From positions 1-32,802 of the forward strand of contig JACPVJ010000170.1 of assembly GCA_016191785.1 (NCBI GenBank): a stretch of DNA of 32,802 nt. Reading direction: 5' to 3'. The stretch is from Myxococcales bacterium. GTDB lineage: Bacteria; Myxococcota_A; Polyangia; Polyangiales; Polyangiaceae. Below, in pieces: positions 22,431 through 29,943 of the stretch. The stretch's first letter is position 1. Each line of letters begins with the position of its first letter. The notes beneath the pieces were generated by a model, which saw nothing but the letters and a program-made list of their open reading frames with translations, did not search any database and had not been told where the DNA came from. A program made the translations under genes and the position numbers.

Positions 22431-24277
22431 AGCCCAAGCTGTCGGCGCTCGAGCTGCGCGTCCTGGCCTGGCAGCTGGCGTTCGCGCTCGGCACGGCGTT
22501 TCTGGTCGCCCCGCTCGTGCCACGACTGCTCTTGCTCTCTGGTCCGCTGCAGGCCGCGCTCACCCGTGTCCTCTTGTACTCGGTCGGGACCGGCGGACTG
22601 GTGGCGCTCGGGCACAACACCTGGGTGCTCGGGCGCCATCGCAAGCTGCTCGTGGCGCTCGATGCGGGTCCGGTGACGGTGGACCGGGGAGCGCTGCTCG
22701 CCTTGGCCGACGACAGCGGGCGACTGGTCACCGGCTGGGTCGCCCCGCCGCTGGTCGGTCTGGCGCTCACCGGCACGCTGTTCCGGCCCGAGCTGGTCGA
22801 CCTGACCACCGGCGTCAGCGTAGCGCTCTTGGGAACGGTGTTCGTCGCCGCCGCCAGCTTGCCGCTCAGCGTGCTGGTGCGCGGAGCGTTCGCGCGGGCG
22901 TTCGAGCGAGCGCCGCCGGATGCCATGCGCTCGGTGGTCGAGGCGGAAGAGAAGCGCGGCAAGCTCAGGCAGCACATCCCACGGCGCCTGATGTTCGCCG
23001 TCGCGCTGCCCGTGGCGTTCATCTCGGTCGGCGCCGCGCTGGTGACCAACGCCGTGGTGCGACGCGCCGACGAACGGGATCGCGCCGCGACCGCCCGCCT
23101 TCTGGCCCGCGCCGCCCTGGACTCGAAGGCCGGCTCGCGAGAGGGCTCGGGCGTGGACGAAGCAGTGCTCGCCGCCGAGCGCGCCGGCTACGGAGTCACC
23201 ATCAACCGGGGGTTCGCCCCGGCGCGCGTCGGGCCCGAGCTCGGCGGAGGCATCGAGCTTGCCACGCCCCTCGAGCAAGGGACGGCGCACATCCGCTTCG
23301 GGGCCTCGGATCTCGGGGTGTTCAGCCCGGTGTCGATGGTGGTGGCGCTCCTATCCGTGATGCTCGCGGCGCTCTTCGGTCTGGGGCTCGGTCGCGCGCT
23401 CGACGACGACATCGCGACCGCCACGCGCGGCGTGCGTCTGCTCGGCACCGACAGCGTGATCGCCGGCACCACCCGGGTCATGCGCAAGGTTCGCTTCCGC
23501 GTGGTCGAAGAGCTGGGCCTGGCCATCGAGCACCTGGCCGACCGGTTCCGCGTCTTTGCCCACGCGCAAGAGCGCGCCATCGCCGCACGCGAGCGAGCGG
23601 CGCGGATGCGGGGGCTGTTCTTCGCCAGCGTCAGCCACGATCTGAAGAGCCCTCTGAACGCCATCTTGGGCTTCACCAACCTGGTGCGTGACACCGAGCA
23701 GCTGAGCGGCGGGCAGGTCGAGAGCCTGGAGCTGATCGCCAAGCGCGGCCGCGAGCTGTTGGCGCTGATCGAGACCATCTTGGACGCCTCGCGGGTCGAG
23801 GCGCGCCAGCTCACGCTGGTGCGCGAGCGCGTGCGCATCGAGGAGCTGTTCGACGAGTCACTGGCCAAGGGGCGCGATCTGGGTGGCGACGGACAGGTCG
23901 AGGTGGTGGCCGAGATCCTGGACGGCATCCCCGAGCTCAACGTCGATCGGTTGCGCCTGACCCGCGCCCTCGCCACCATCATCGGGCACGCGCTGCGCTC
24001 GAGCGAGAAGGCCCACGTGCGCATGCGCGCCGCGCCCTCGCGCGCCGGCGGCGCCCGGATCGACGTCGAGGTCCCGAGCACCCGCGTTCCCGCCCGCCTG
24101 CTGGCCAGCATGCTCGATCCGAACCCCGACCCCGGCGAGCGCGAGCACCGTGGGCTGGCCCTGGGCCTGTCTCTGGCCCGGGCGATCATCGAGCTGCACG
24201 GCGGCACGGTGGCAGTCACCGATCGCGGCGCGAAGGGCAGCGTGTTCACGGTGAGGATCCCGATCGGCGCCACGTGA
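22427..24277 (+). CDS. Multi-pass sensor histidine kinase with degenerate ATPase domain (probable pseudokinase)
   Basis: A 616-residue protein. Six hydrophobic segments (about 13-37, 44-63, 101-119, 129-151, 188-211, 302-322) make it polytopic, with a periplasmic loop of about 90 residues between the last two. The H box SHDLKSPLNAILGF is intact (His404). The ATPase domain is not: the N box reads TIIGHALRSS, with His521 where the Mg-chelating Asn belongs; the DxGxG box is missing (VEVPSTRVPA in its place); and GTGLGL reads LALGLSL. The end (HGGTVAVTDRGAKGSVFTVRIP) is normal. It probably cannot use ATP but could be phosphorylated by, or modulate, the intact kinase encoded just upstream. The GTG overlaps the previous stop. 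Confidence 0.9.
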   Translation: MKPKLSALELRVLAWQLAFALGTAFLVAPLVPRLLLLSGPLQAALTRVLLYSVGTGGLVALGHNTWVLGRHRKLLVALDAGPVTVDRGALLALADDSGRLVTGWVAPPLVGLALTGTLFRPELVDLTTGVSVALLGTVFVAAASLPLSVLVRGAFARAFERAPPDAMRSVVEAEEKRGKLRQHIPRRLMFAVALPVAFISVGAALVTNAVVRRADERDRAATARLLARAALDSKAGSREGSGVDEAVLAAERAGYGVTINRGFAPARVGPELGGGIELATPLEQGTAHIRFGASDLGVFSPVSMVVALLSVMLAALFGLGLGRALDDDIATATRGVRLLGTDSVIAGTTRVMRKVRFRVVEELGLAIEHLADRFRVFAHAQERAIAARERAARMRGLFFASVSHDLKSPLNAILGFTNLVRDTEQLSGGQVESLELIAKRGRELLALIETILDASRVEARQLTLVRERVRIEELFDESLAKGRDLGGDGQVEVVAEILDGIPELNVDRLRLTRALATIIGHALRSSEKAHVRMRAAPSRAGGARIDVEVPSTRVPARLLASMLDPNPDPGEREHRGLALGLSLARAIIELHGGTVAVTDRGAKGSVFTVRIPIGAT

Positions 24278-24355
24278 TCACGCTCGCCGGCGCCAACGTT
24301 CCAGCCCACGCGAGCGCCGTGGCTCGACGACGTGGCGCGCCTTCGACCGCCCGCC

Positions 24356-24361
24356 TATGAT
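24356..24361 (+). promoter_or_regulatory. Candidate -10 element of the amidase gene
   Basis: TATGAT is a close match to TATAAT and ends 6 nt before the ATG at 24368, predicting a leaderless mRNA. No -35 is seen. Confidence 0.35.
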
Positions 24362-24367
24362 GCCGCC

Positions 24368-25789
24368 ATGACCGAGCTGGACCGACTGGATGCGACCGCC
24401 CTGGCAGACCTCGTGCGAACCAAGAAAGCCACGCCCCGGGAGCTGGTCGATCACGCCATTGGTCGGATCGAGAAGCTGAACCCGGCGCTCAACGCGGTGG
24501 TGACGCCGATGTTCGAGCAAGCGCGCAAGGCGGCAGAGGCCCCGCTCGCGGACGGGCCCTTCGCCGGCGTGCCGTTCCTGGTGAAGGACATCCTGGCCTC
24601 GGTGGAGGGCGTTCGCTTCACCAGCGGCTCGCGCATGCTGTCCGACTTCGTGGCGCACGAAGACAGCGTGCTGATCGAGCGCCTGCGTCGCGCGGGCTTC
24701 ATCTTCGTGGGCAAGACCAACGTGCCCGAGTTCGGATTTCTGCCCACCACCGAGTCGCAGTTGTTCGGCCCCTGCAAGAACCCGTGGAACCTGGGGCACA
24801 CCACCGGGGGCTCGAGCGGCGGGTCCGCGGCAGCCGTGGCCGCCCGCATGGTGCCCGTGGCTCACGCCAACGACGGCGGTGGCTCGACGCGCATCCCGGC
24901 GTCGTGCTGTGGTCTGTTCGGGCTCAAGCCCACCCGCGGGCGCACCACGCTCGCGCCGGCGCTCGGTGACGTGATGGGCGGTCTCGTGGCCGAGCACGTC
25001 GTGTCGCTCTCGGTTCGCGACAGCGCCGCCATCCTGGACGCGACCTGCGGGCCGTCGATCGGGGACCCGTATTTCGCGCCACCGCCCAGCCGACCCTACG
25101 CGACCGAGGCGAAGACCCCGCCCGGGCGGCTGCGCATCGGGATTTCCGGCAAGCCGATCTCGGGGGTGGGCGTGCACCCGGACTGCCTGGCTGCGCTCGA
25201 CGACGCCCGAACGCTCCTCACCGAGCTCGGGCACGAGGTCGTCGATCGCGACATCTTCTTGCCGGGCGACATGTTCCTGGAAGCCTTCTCGGTCCTGTGG
25301 ACCGCGGGCGCCGCCGCCACGCTCGACGGGCTCGCGCTCTTGACCGGGCGCAAGGCCACCGCCGAGAACGTCGAGCCCATGAGCTTCGCGCTGGCGGAAG
25401 CCGGCCGGCTGCGCACCGCGGGCGAGTACCTGGTGGCGGTCGCCATTCTGCAGCGCCTGGCCCGCGAGTGGGCCAAGCAGCGCAGCGACCTCGACGTGCT
25501 CGTCACCCCGACCTTGGGCCAGCCGCCCGTGGCCCTGGGCAGCTTCGACGTACCCGACAATCCGCTGGCTGGGCTGTTCTTGGCGGCCGAGTTCGCGCCG
25601 TTCACGCCGATCCAGAACATGACCGGCGAGCCGGCGGCGAACGTTCCGCTCTACTGGAACACCGCGGGCCTTCCGGTGGGCGTGCAGATCATCAGTCGCT
25701 ACGGCGACGAGGCCACGCTCTTCCGTCTGGCGGCCCAGCTCGAGGAGGCACGGCCCTGGGCCGACCGCATTCCGTCGCTCGCGCGCTGA
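24368..25789 (+). CDS. Amidase-signature family hydrolase
   Basis: A 473-residue enzyme of the Ser-Ser-Lys amidase family, which hydrolyses amide bonds. The catalytic Lys73 is in FLVKD, the cis-Ser pair (149-150) in TTGGSSGGSAAAVA, and the nucleophile Ser173 in DGGGSTRIPAS. TNVPEFG (117-123) and KNPWNLGHT (137-145) are also typical. No signal peptide, so cytoplasmic. It is not clearly GatA: gatB and gatC are absent and the C-terminal half resembles stand-alone amidases. The substrate is unknown. The start ATG is chosen at residue MTELDRL, where family homology begins. It may be co-transcribed with the barrel gene that follows. Confidence 0.92.
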   Translation: MTELDRLDATALADLVRTKKATPRELVDHAIGRIEKLNPALNAVVTPMFEQARKAAEAPLADGPFAGVPFLVKDILASVEGVRFTSGSRMLSDFVAHEDSVLIERLRRAGFIFVGKTNVPEFGFLPTTESQLFGPCKNPWNLGHTTGGSSGGSAAAVAARMVPVAHANDGGGSTRIPASCCGLFGLKPTRGRTTLAPALGDVMGGLVAEHVVSLSVRDSAAILDATCGPSIGDPYFAPPPSRPYATEAKTPPGRLRIGISGKPISGVGVHPDCLAALDDARTLLTELGHEVVDRDIFLPGDMFLEAFSVLWTAGAAATLDGLALLTGRKATAENVEPMSFALAEAGRLRTAGEYLVAVAILQRLAREWAKQRSDLDVLVTPTLGQPPVALGSFDVPDNPLAGLFLAAEFAPFTPIQNMTGEPAANVPLYWNTAGLPVGVQIISRYGDEATLFRLAAQLEEARPWADRIPSLAR

Positions 25790-25791
25790 TC

Positions 25792-27069
25792 GTGGTCGCG
25801 CTCTTGGGCGCGCGCAGCGCGGCGGCAGAGCCCGACGCGGACGTCACGGGCGTCGCCCGAGACGAATCCGAGCCCGGGGATCCGGCACGCCGCTTCGCCA
25901 ACGTGCTGCTCTACGTTCCGCGTGCCACGACCGAGATCGTGTTCATCACGACGGGCACGGCAGCAGGCCTGATCGAGGAAGAGCAGGTCGTGCCGCGCAT
26001 CGACGACATGCTCAATCCCGACGAAGGTGAGGTGCGCATCTTCCCGACGGCCTTCATGGAAACCGGCTCGAGCTTCAACGTCGGAGCACGGGTGATCGGG
26101 CGGGCCGACGGGGTCGCCACCACCGCACGCGTCGGCTACGGCGGAGCGCACGATCAGGTGGCAGAGTCCCGGTTGCGCCTCGGGTTTCGCGCCCCTTTGC
26201 CGGTCGCGCTCTCGCTCGAGGCCCTGCACGACGAGCGCTCGTCGATTGGATATCTGGGCCTGGGGCAAGAGCCCGAGCGCGACTCGCGCAATCGCTTCCG
26301 CCCCGGGGCGCCCTCGCGCTCGGCGTCGTATCGGGAGCTGCGCGAGCGCTTCATCTTCGGGGCCGGCCTGCGCCCGGCCGCCGACACCGAGCTGTTCGCG
26401 TCGAGCAGCCTCACCCGCCGCCACCTGTTCGATCCGCCCTCCGCCGCCGACACCCTGAGCGAGGTCTTCGAGCCCGGCAGCGTGCCGGGCTCGAGCGCCT
26501 TGGTACAGACCGCGTACAGCGAGCTCGCGCTACGCGTCGACACCCGCGAGACCCGCGCGGGCCCGGCTCCGGGTTTCCTGTTCGAGGGCTACGCGGGTCG
26601 GGGCGCGGGGGTGGGCGCGTCGTCGCACGAGTTCGTCCGCGCGGGCGGCCGGGTCGCCGGGTTCTTCCAGCTGCTCCACCCGGGGAACGTGCTCTCCCCC
26701 AAGCTGGTGCTCGACGGCCTCGAGACCCTCGAGGGCCCCATCCCGTTCGTCGAGCTGCCGCGCCAGCCGGACTTCCGCGGATTCGACACGCGCCGCGACT
26801 ACGTGTCTGCCGTCGCCTCCCTCGACTACCGCTGGGCGATCGCGCGCTACGTCGCGGCGCGCGCCTTCGCCGACGTGGCCACCGTGGCGCCGCGAGTCGA
26901 TGCGCTCTCGCTCGATGCGCTGCGCTACGACGCGGGCTTCGGGTTCGACCTCTACAGCCGCACCGCCCCGCTCGGCTCCGTCGCGGTCTCGGGCGGCCCC
27001 GACGGCGCGAAGTTGATCTTGTATTTCGGCGTGTCGTCGTCGTTCGGCGATCGACAACATCGGAGCTGA
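25792..27069 (+). CDS. Small Omp85-like outer-membrane beta-barrel protein
   Basis: About 425 residues from GTG 25792. The body is alternating beta strand, and DFRGFDTRRDY (327-337) holds the RGF motif of Omp85/BamA-type barrels, followed by SLDYRW and a final strand ending in FGVSSSFGD. Only about 40 residues precede the barrel, so there are no POTRA domains. A Sec signal peptide with a hydrophobic stretch and SAAA cleavage site is visible, but the GTG cuts off its basic part. A CTG at 25756 preceded by GAGGAGG (25742-25748) would restore a complete signal (MGRPHSVARALIVVALLG). It is followed 2 bp later by a lipoprotein gene. Function unknown; transport or membrane assembly are class-level guesses. 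Confidence 0.75.
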   Translation: MVALLGARSAAAEPDADVTGVARDESEPGDPARRFANVLLYVPRATTEIVFITTGTAAGLIEEEQVVPRIDDMLNPDEGEVRIFPTAFMETGSSFNVGARVIGRADGVATTARVGYGGAHDQVAESRLRLGFRAPLPVALSLEALHDERSSIGYLGLGQEPERDSRNRFRPGAPSRSASYRELRERFIFGAGLRPAADTELFASSSLTRRHLFDPPSAADTLSEVFEPGSVPGSSALVQTAYSELALRVDTRETRAGPAPGFLFEGYAGRGAGVGASSHEFVRAGGRVAGFFQLLHPGNVLSPKLVLDGLETLEGPIPFVELPRQPDFRGFDTRRDYVSAVASLDYRWAIARYVAARAFADVATVAPRVDALSLDALRYDAGFGFDLYSRTAPLGSVAVSGGPDGAKLILYFGVSSSFGDRQHRS

Positions 27070-27071
27070 CG

Positions 27072-28559
27072 ATGGGACGGTGGCTGACTGGACTGTTCGT
27101 GCTCGTGGTCGCTGGCTGTGGGTATCGCCCAGCGCGGTTTCACGACGCTCCGCCAGTCACCGACGCGCGGGACGATCGCCCCATCGCCATTCCGCGCAAG
27201 ACCGCCTTCGTCGAGGCGTTCTACATGTCCGACGTGTTCCTGCGGCGGCCGGTGGTCGACGCCCTCGACGCCGAGCGCTTCCCCTACGCCCGGGACGTGA
27301 ATGCCTTGGACGAAGTCCCGCGGTCGAGCTGGTACTCACCCCTCGCCCTCGAGCCAGGCGTGTTCGAGCAACAGTACGCCAGCGACGGGCCGCCACGCGG
27401 GAGGGTGCGGCTCGAGGCGCGGGGCGGCTCGTTCGTGGTGACGGATGCGCGGGGCAAGGCCTATCGGCTGATCGGCGATCATGCGAGCCTGCCCGAGGTC
27501 GACACCGCGGCCGCGTTGATCGCCAGCCGACTGGTGCGCGCGCTCGGGTATTTGACGCCCGAGACCTGGTGGGTCGAGCCAGCGGCGCTGGGTCTGCCCC
27601 GGAGCGCAGGGCCGAAGAGCGACCGCTGGGTCGCCGTGCGGTGGCCCGTGGGCGTGCCGCTCGGGCCCACCGACATGACCTATCCACGCGACGACGACCC
27701 CAACGATCGCGTCCCGCACCGCGATCGCCGCACGCTCCGTGCCCTGGGCGTGCTGGCCGCGTGGCTCGACCTCCGTGAGCTCGGCCCCTCGCGGCTGGTG
27801 GACGCGTACGACGGGCTTCCGGGTCGCGGTCACGTGAAGCACTTCGTGGTCGGGCTCCACGACGCGCTCGGCGCCGGCAGCCTCGGGCCGAGCACTCCAC
27901 GTCGGTCGGCGGCGGGGCCGGTCGAGGGGGATGCGCTCGCGAACCTCGTCACGCTGGGCCTGGCGCGGCCGCGGCCGTCCGGGGGCGAGCCCGCGCAGAG
28001 CCTCCGGGTGTTTCGGGCCCAGGTCGACGCCCGCCACCGGCTCGCGCATCCCTACGAGCCGGTCGATCGCTTGCTGCCTTCGGATGGTTACTGGCTCGCC
28101 AAACGCATGATCCGGATCCCGCCGAAGCTCATCGAGCGCATCGTTCGCGAGGCTCGCTTCACCGACCCGGGCCTCGAGCATCACGTGTTGCACGCGCTCG
28201 ACGCCCGGCGCCGCACGCTGGCGTCGTACTGGTTTGCTCGCGTCACGCCGTGCGAGGTCGACTCGCTCTCCGGGCGTACTCTGGTCTCGAGCGACGTGGC
28301 GCTGAAAGCTGGCCTCGAGAGCCCGACCGACACCCGCTATCGCGTGGCGTTCTTGGGCGAAGACGGCAAAGAGCTCGCCCCGCCCCGGACCCTGCAGCCG
28401 GCAGAAGGCGAGCTCGAGGTGCCCGTCCCCGAGCTCGATCGTGACTACGTGGTGGTGCAGCTGACGGCGATCCGCCGGGGTGCGCCCGCGCCGCGCGCGA
28501 TGGAGGCCCATCTGAAGGCTGACGGCCCGAACCTCAAGCTGTTGGGTGTGCGGCACTGA
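27072..28559 (+). CDS. Conserved lipoprotein linked to the Omp85-like barrel
   Basis: A 495-residue protein with signal peptide and lipobox VVAGC (Cys16). Residues 76-90 (VNALDEVPRSSWYSP) and 205-225 (a DDDPNDRVPHRDRR stretch followed by LRALGVLAAWLD) match a family I recall beside outer-membrane barrel genes in other bacteria; no function is known to me. In those proteins a following segment often reads IDFGSTLGS, somewhat kinase-like; here the equivalent is VVGLHDALGAG (259-269), so the acidic residue is displaced. GGAG-type sequence lies just upstream of the ATG, only 2 bp after the barrel stop, so the two are translated together. The last 26 bp overlap the convergent ATP-grasp gene. Confidence 0.75.
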   Translation: MGRWLTGLFVLVVAGCGYRPARFHDAPPVTDARDDRPIAIPRKTAFVEAFYMSDVFLRRPVVDALDAERFPYARDVNALDEVPRSSWYSPLALEPGVFEQQYASDGPPRGRVRLEARGGSFVVTDARGKAYRLIGDHASLPEVDTAAALIASRLVRALGYLTPETWWVEPAALGLPRSAGPKSDRWVAVRWPVGVPLGPTDMTYPRDDDPNDRVPHRDRRTLRALGVLAAWLDLRELGPSRLVDAYDGLPGRGHVKHFVVGLHDALGAGSLGPSTPRRSAAGPVEGDALANLVTLGLARPRPSGGEPAQSLRVFRAQVDARHRLAHPYEPVDRLLPSDGYWLAKRMIRIPPKLIERIVREARFTDPGLEHHVLHALDARRRTLASYWFARVTPCEVDSLSGRTLVSSDVALKAGLESPTDTRYRVAFLGEDGKELAPPRTLQPAEGELEVPVPELDRDYVVVQLTAIRRGAPAPRAMEAHLKADGPNLKLLGVRH

Positions 28560-29937
28560 CGTCGCGCGCCGCCTCGAGCGGGCCCAGGCCGAGCTGCCAG
28601 TGCTGGCTCAGGCAGGCGAGCGCGGCGGCGACCCGCGGCGCCACGGAAGGGCCGACCGGCGTCCGCTCCGCGATCAGGTCGACCATCACGAATCCGCCGG
28701 CGGGGCTGGGACCGTAGCGGGCGATGGCATCGGCGTCGCCGCCCTCGGCGACGACCTCGAAACGATCGCCGCGCCAGCCCAGGGACGCGACCTGCCCCGA
28801 GGTCGGCGCACGCGGCACGACCGCCATCCCGCCGCCAGCGCGATGGGCGTCGACGTGCGCGAGCAACGCGGCCTCGAGCTCTCTCGGTCGAGGGTCGGTC
28901 AAGGCCCCCTCGACCACCGCGGCGTTCAGCAGCGGGATCGAGAGCGGCAGCCCCGCGGTCATGATGTAGAGCGCCGCGCCGACCCGGGGGTTGAGCTCGG
29001 TGGGCAAGAAGCCCTCGCGGCTGAGCACGCCGTCGATGGTGAACGCCCCGCGATAGCCCACGCTCGCGCGGAGGTGGTCGCCGGTGCGTCGTGCGATCGC
29101 CCGCATGGCGTCACGGTCCGCCGGCGGCGGATCCCAGAACGACGCCGCTCGCGCGTAGTGCAGCGTGCTTTCGCCGGGCTTCCGCAGCACGATCATCTCG
29201 CAGGGGCGCAGCGTGAGCACGTGGTCGGCGAACACGACGCCGTGGATGCTGCACGGGATGCCCTCGAGAAACGGCATCACCCGGACGCGGTCGCAGTGGG
29301 CCGCGAAGAACTCACTGGCCTGCCGCGCCTGTTCGGGGGTGCGGACCCACCGCACGTAGGTGGCGCCGCCGTTGAAGCCCTCACGGTTGTCCCCCGACCA
29401 GACCGTACCGTCACCCTGGTCGAGCTCGGCGGCGGCGGCCTCGAGGGCGCCAAGCCTTGCCGGCACCACGCTCGCCGGCGCGTGGCTCACCCCGGCGGTC
29501 TGCCAGAGCTCGTCGATCACGGTCTTGTCTTCCAGGCGCTGCCACGCCTCGGGCCTGGCGCCGAACTTCTTGCGATGAGCCACGTCGCGCCCGTCGTCGA
29601 AGATGGTGGCGAGCACCCGCGCCGCGCGGCCCGGATCGAACGCATCCACGCGAGCCACCACCTCGGGCGAGAGCTCGGCCAGCGCCCGGAGCGAGAGCCG
29701 CACGCCGCTCATCATGTCCGGCGCCTCGACCCCGAGCACGATCGGGTTCGGGCAGAACGCGGGGTCGGGCAAGTTGCCGGTGCCGCGAGACCCGGCGACG
29801 CACAAGCACGACGTCGCTCCGAGATCGCGGAGCGCCTCGACCATCGAGGTGGCGCCCGCGAGCACGTCCACCGCCACGATCCACGTCTTGCCGCCGTAGA
29901 CGCGTCGGAGCAGCTTCCTGTGGTGATCGAGCGTCAC
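28534..29937 (-). CDS. ATP-grasp domain protein
   Basis: A 467-residue protein. The C-terminal two-thirds form an ATP-grasp fold: a central lid region starts near DKTVIDELW (137-145), FLEGIPCSIHG (223-233) is a nucleotide-contact strand, and TELNPR (313-318) carries the metal-binding Glu and Asn. Such enzymes join a carboxylate to an amine or thiol using ATP. The N-terminal 110 residues are Rossmann-like. The substrate cannot be read; DdlA-type motifs are absent. GTG 29937 follows AGGGG and lies 6 bp after the L,D-transpeptidase stop, so the pair is an operon, which hints at a cell-wall or envelope ligand. The 3' end overlaps the convergent lipoprotein gene. Confidence 0.82.
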   Translation of the reverse strand: MTLDHHRKLLRRVYGGKTWIVAVDVLAGATSMVEALRDLGATSCLCVAGSRGTGNLPDPAFCPNPIVLGVEAPDMMSGVRLSLRALAELSPEVVARVDAFDPGRAARVLATIFDDGRDVAHRKKFGARPEAWQRLEDKTVIDELWQTAGVSHAPASVVPARLGALEAAAAELDQGDGTVWSGDNREGFNGGATYVRWVRTPEQARQASEFFAAHCDRVRVMPFLEGIPCSIHGVVFADHVLTLRPCEMIVLRKPGESTLHYARAASFWDPPPADRDAMRAIARRTGDHLRASVGYRGAFTIDGVLSREGFLPTELNPRVGAALYIMTAGLPLSIPLLNAAVVEGALTDPRPRELEAALLAHVDAHRAGGGMAVVPRAPTSGQVASLGWRGDRFEVVAEGGDADAIARYGPSPAGGFVMVDLIAERTPVGPSVAPRVAAALACLSQHWQLGLGPLEAARDVSAAHPTA

Positions 29938-29943
29938 GGGCCC

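Noticed and set aside
24368..25789. GatA subunit of Glu-tRNA(Gln) amidotransferase
   Set aside because: gatB and gatC are absent nearby, and the C-terminal half looks like a stand-alone amidase.
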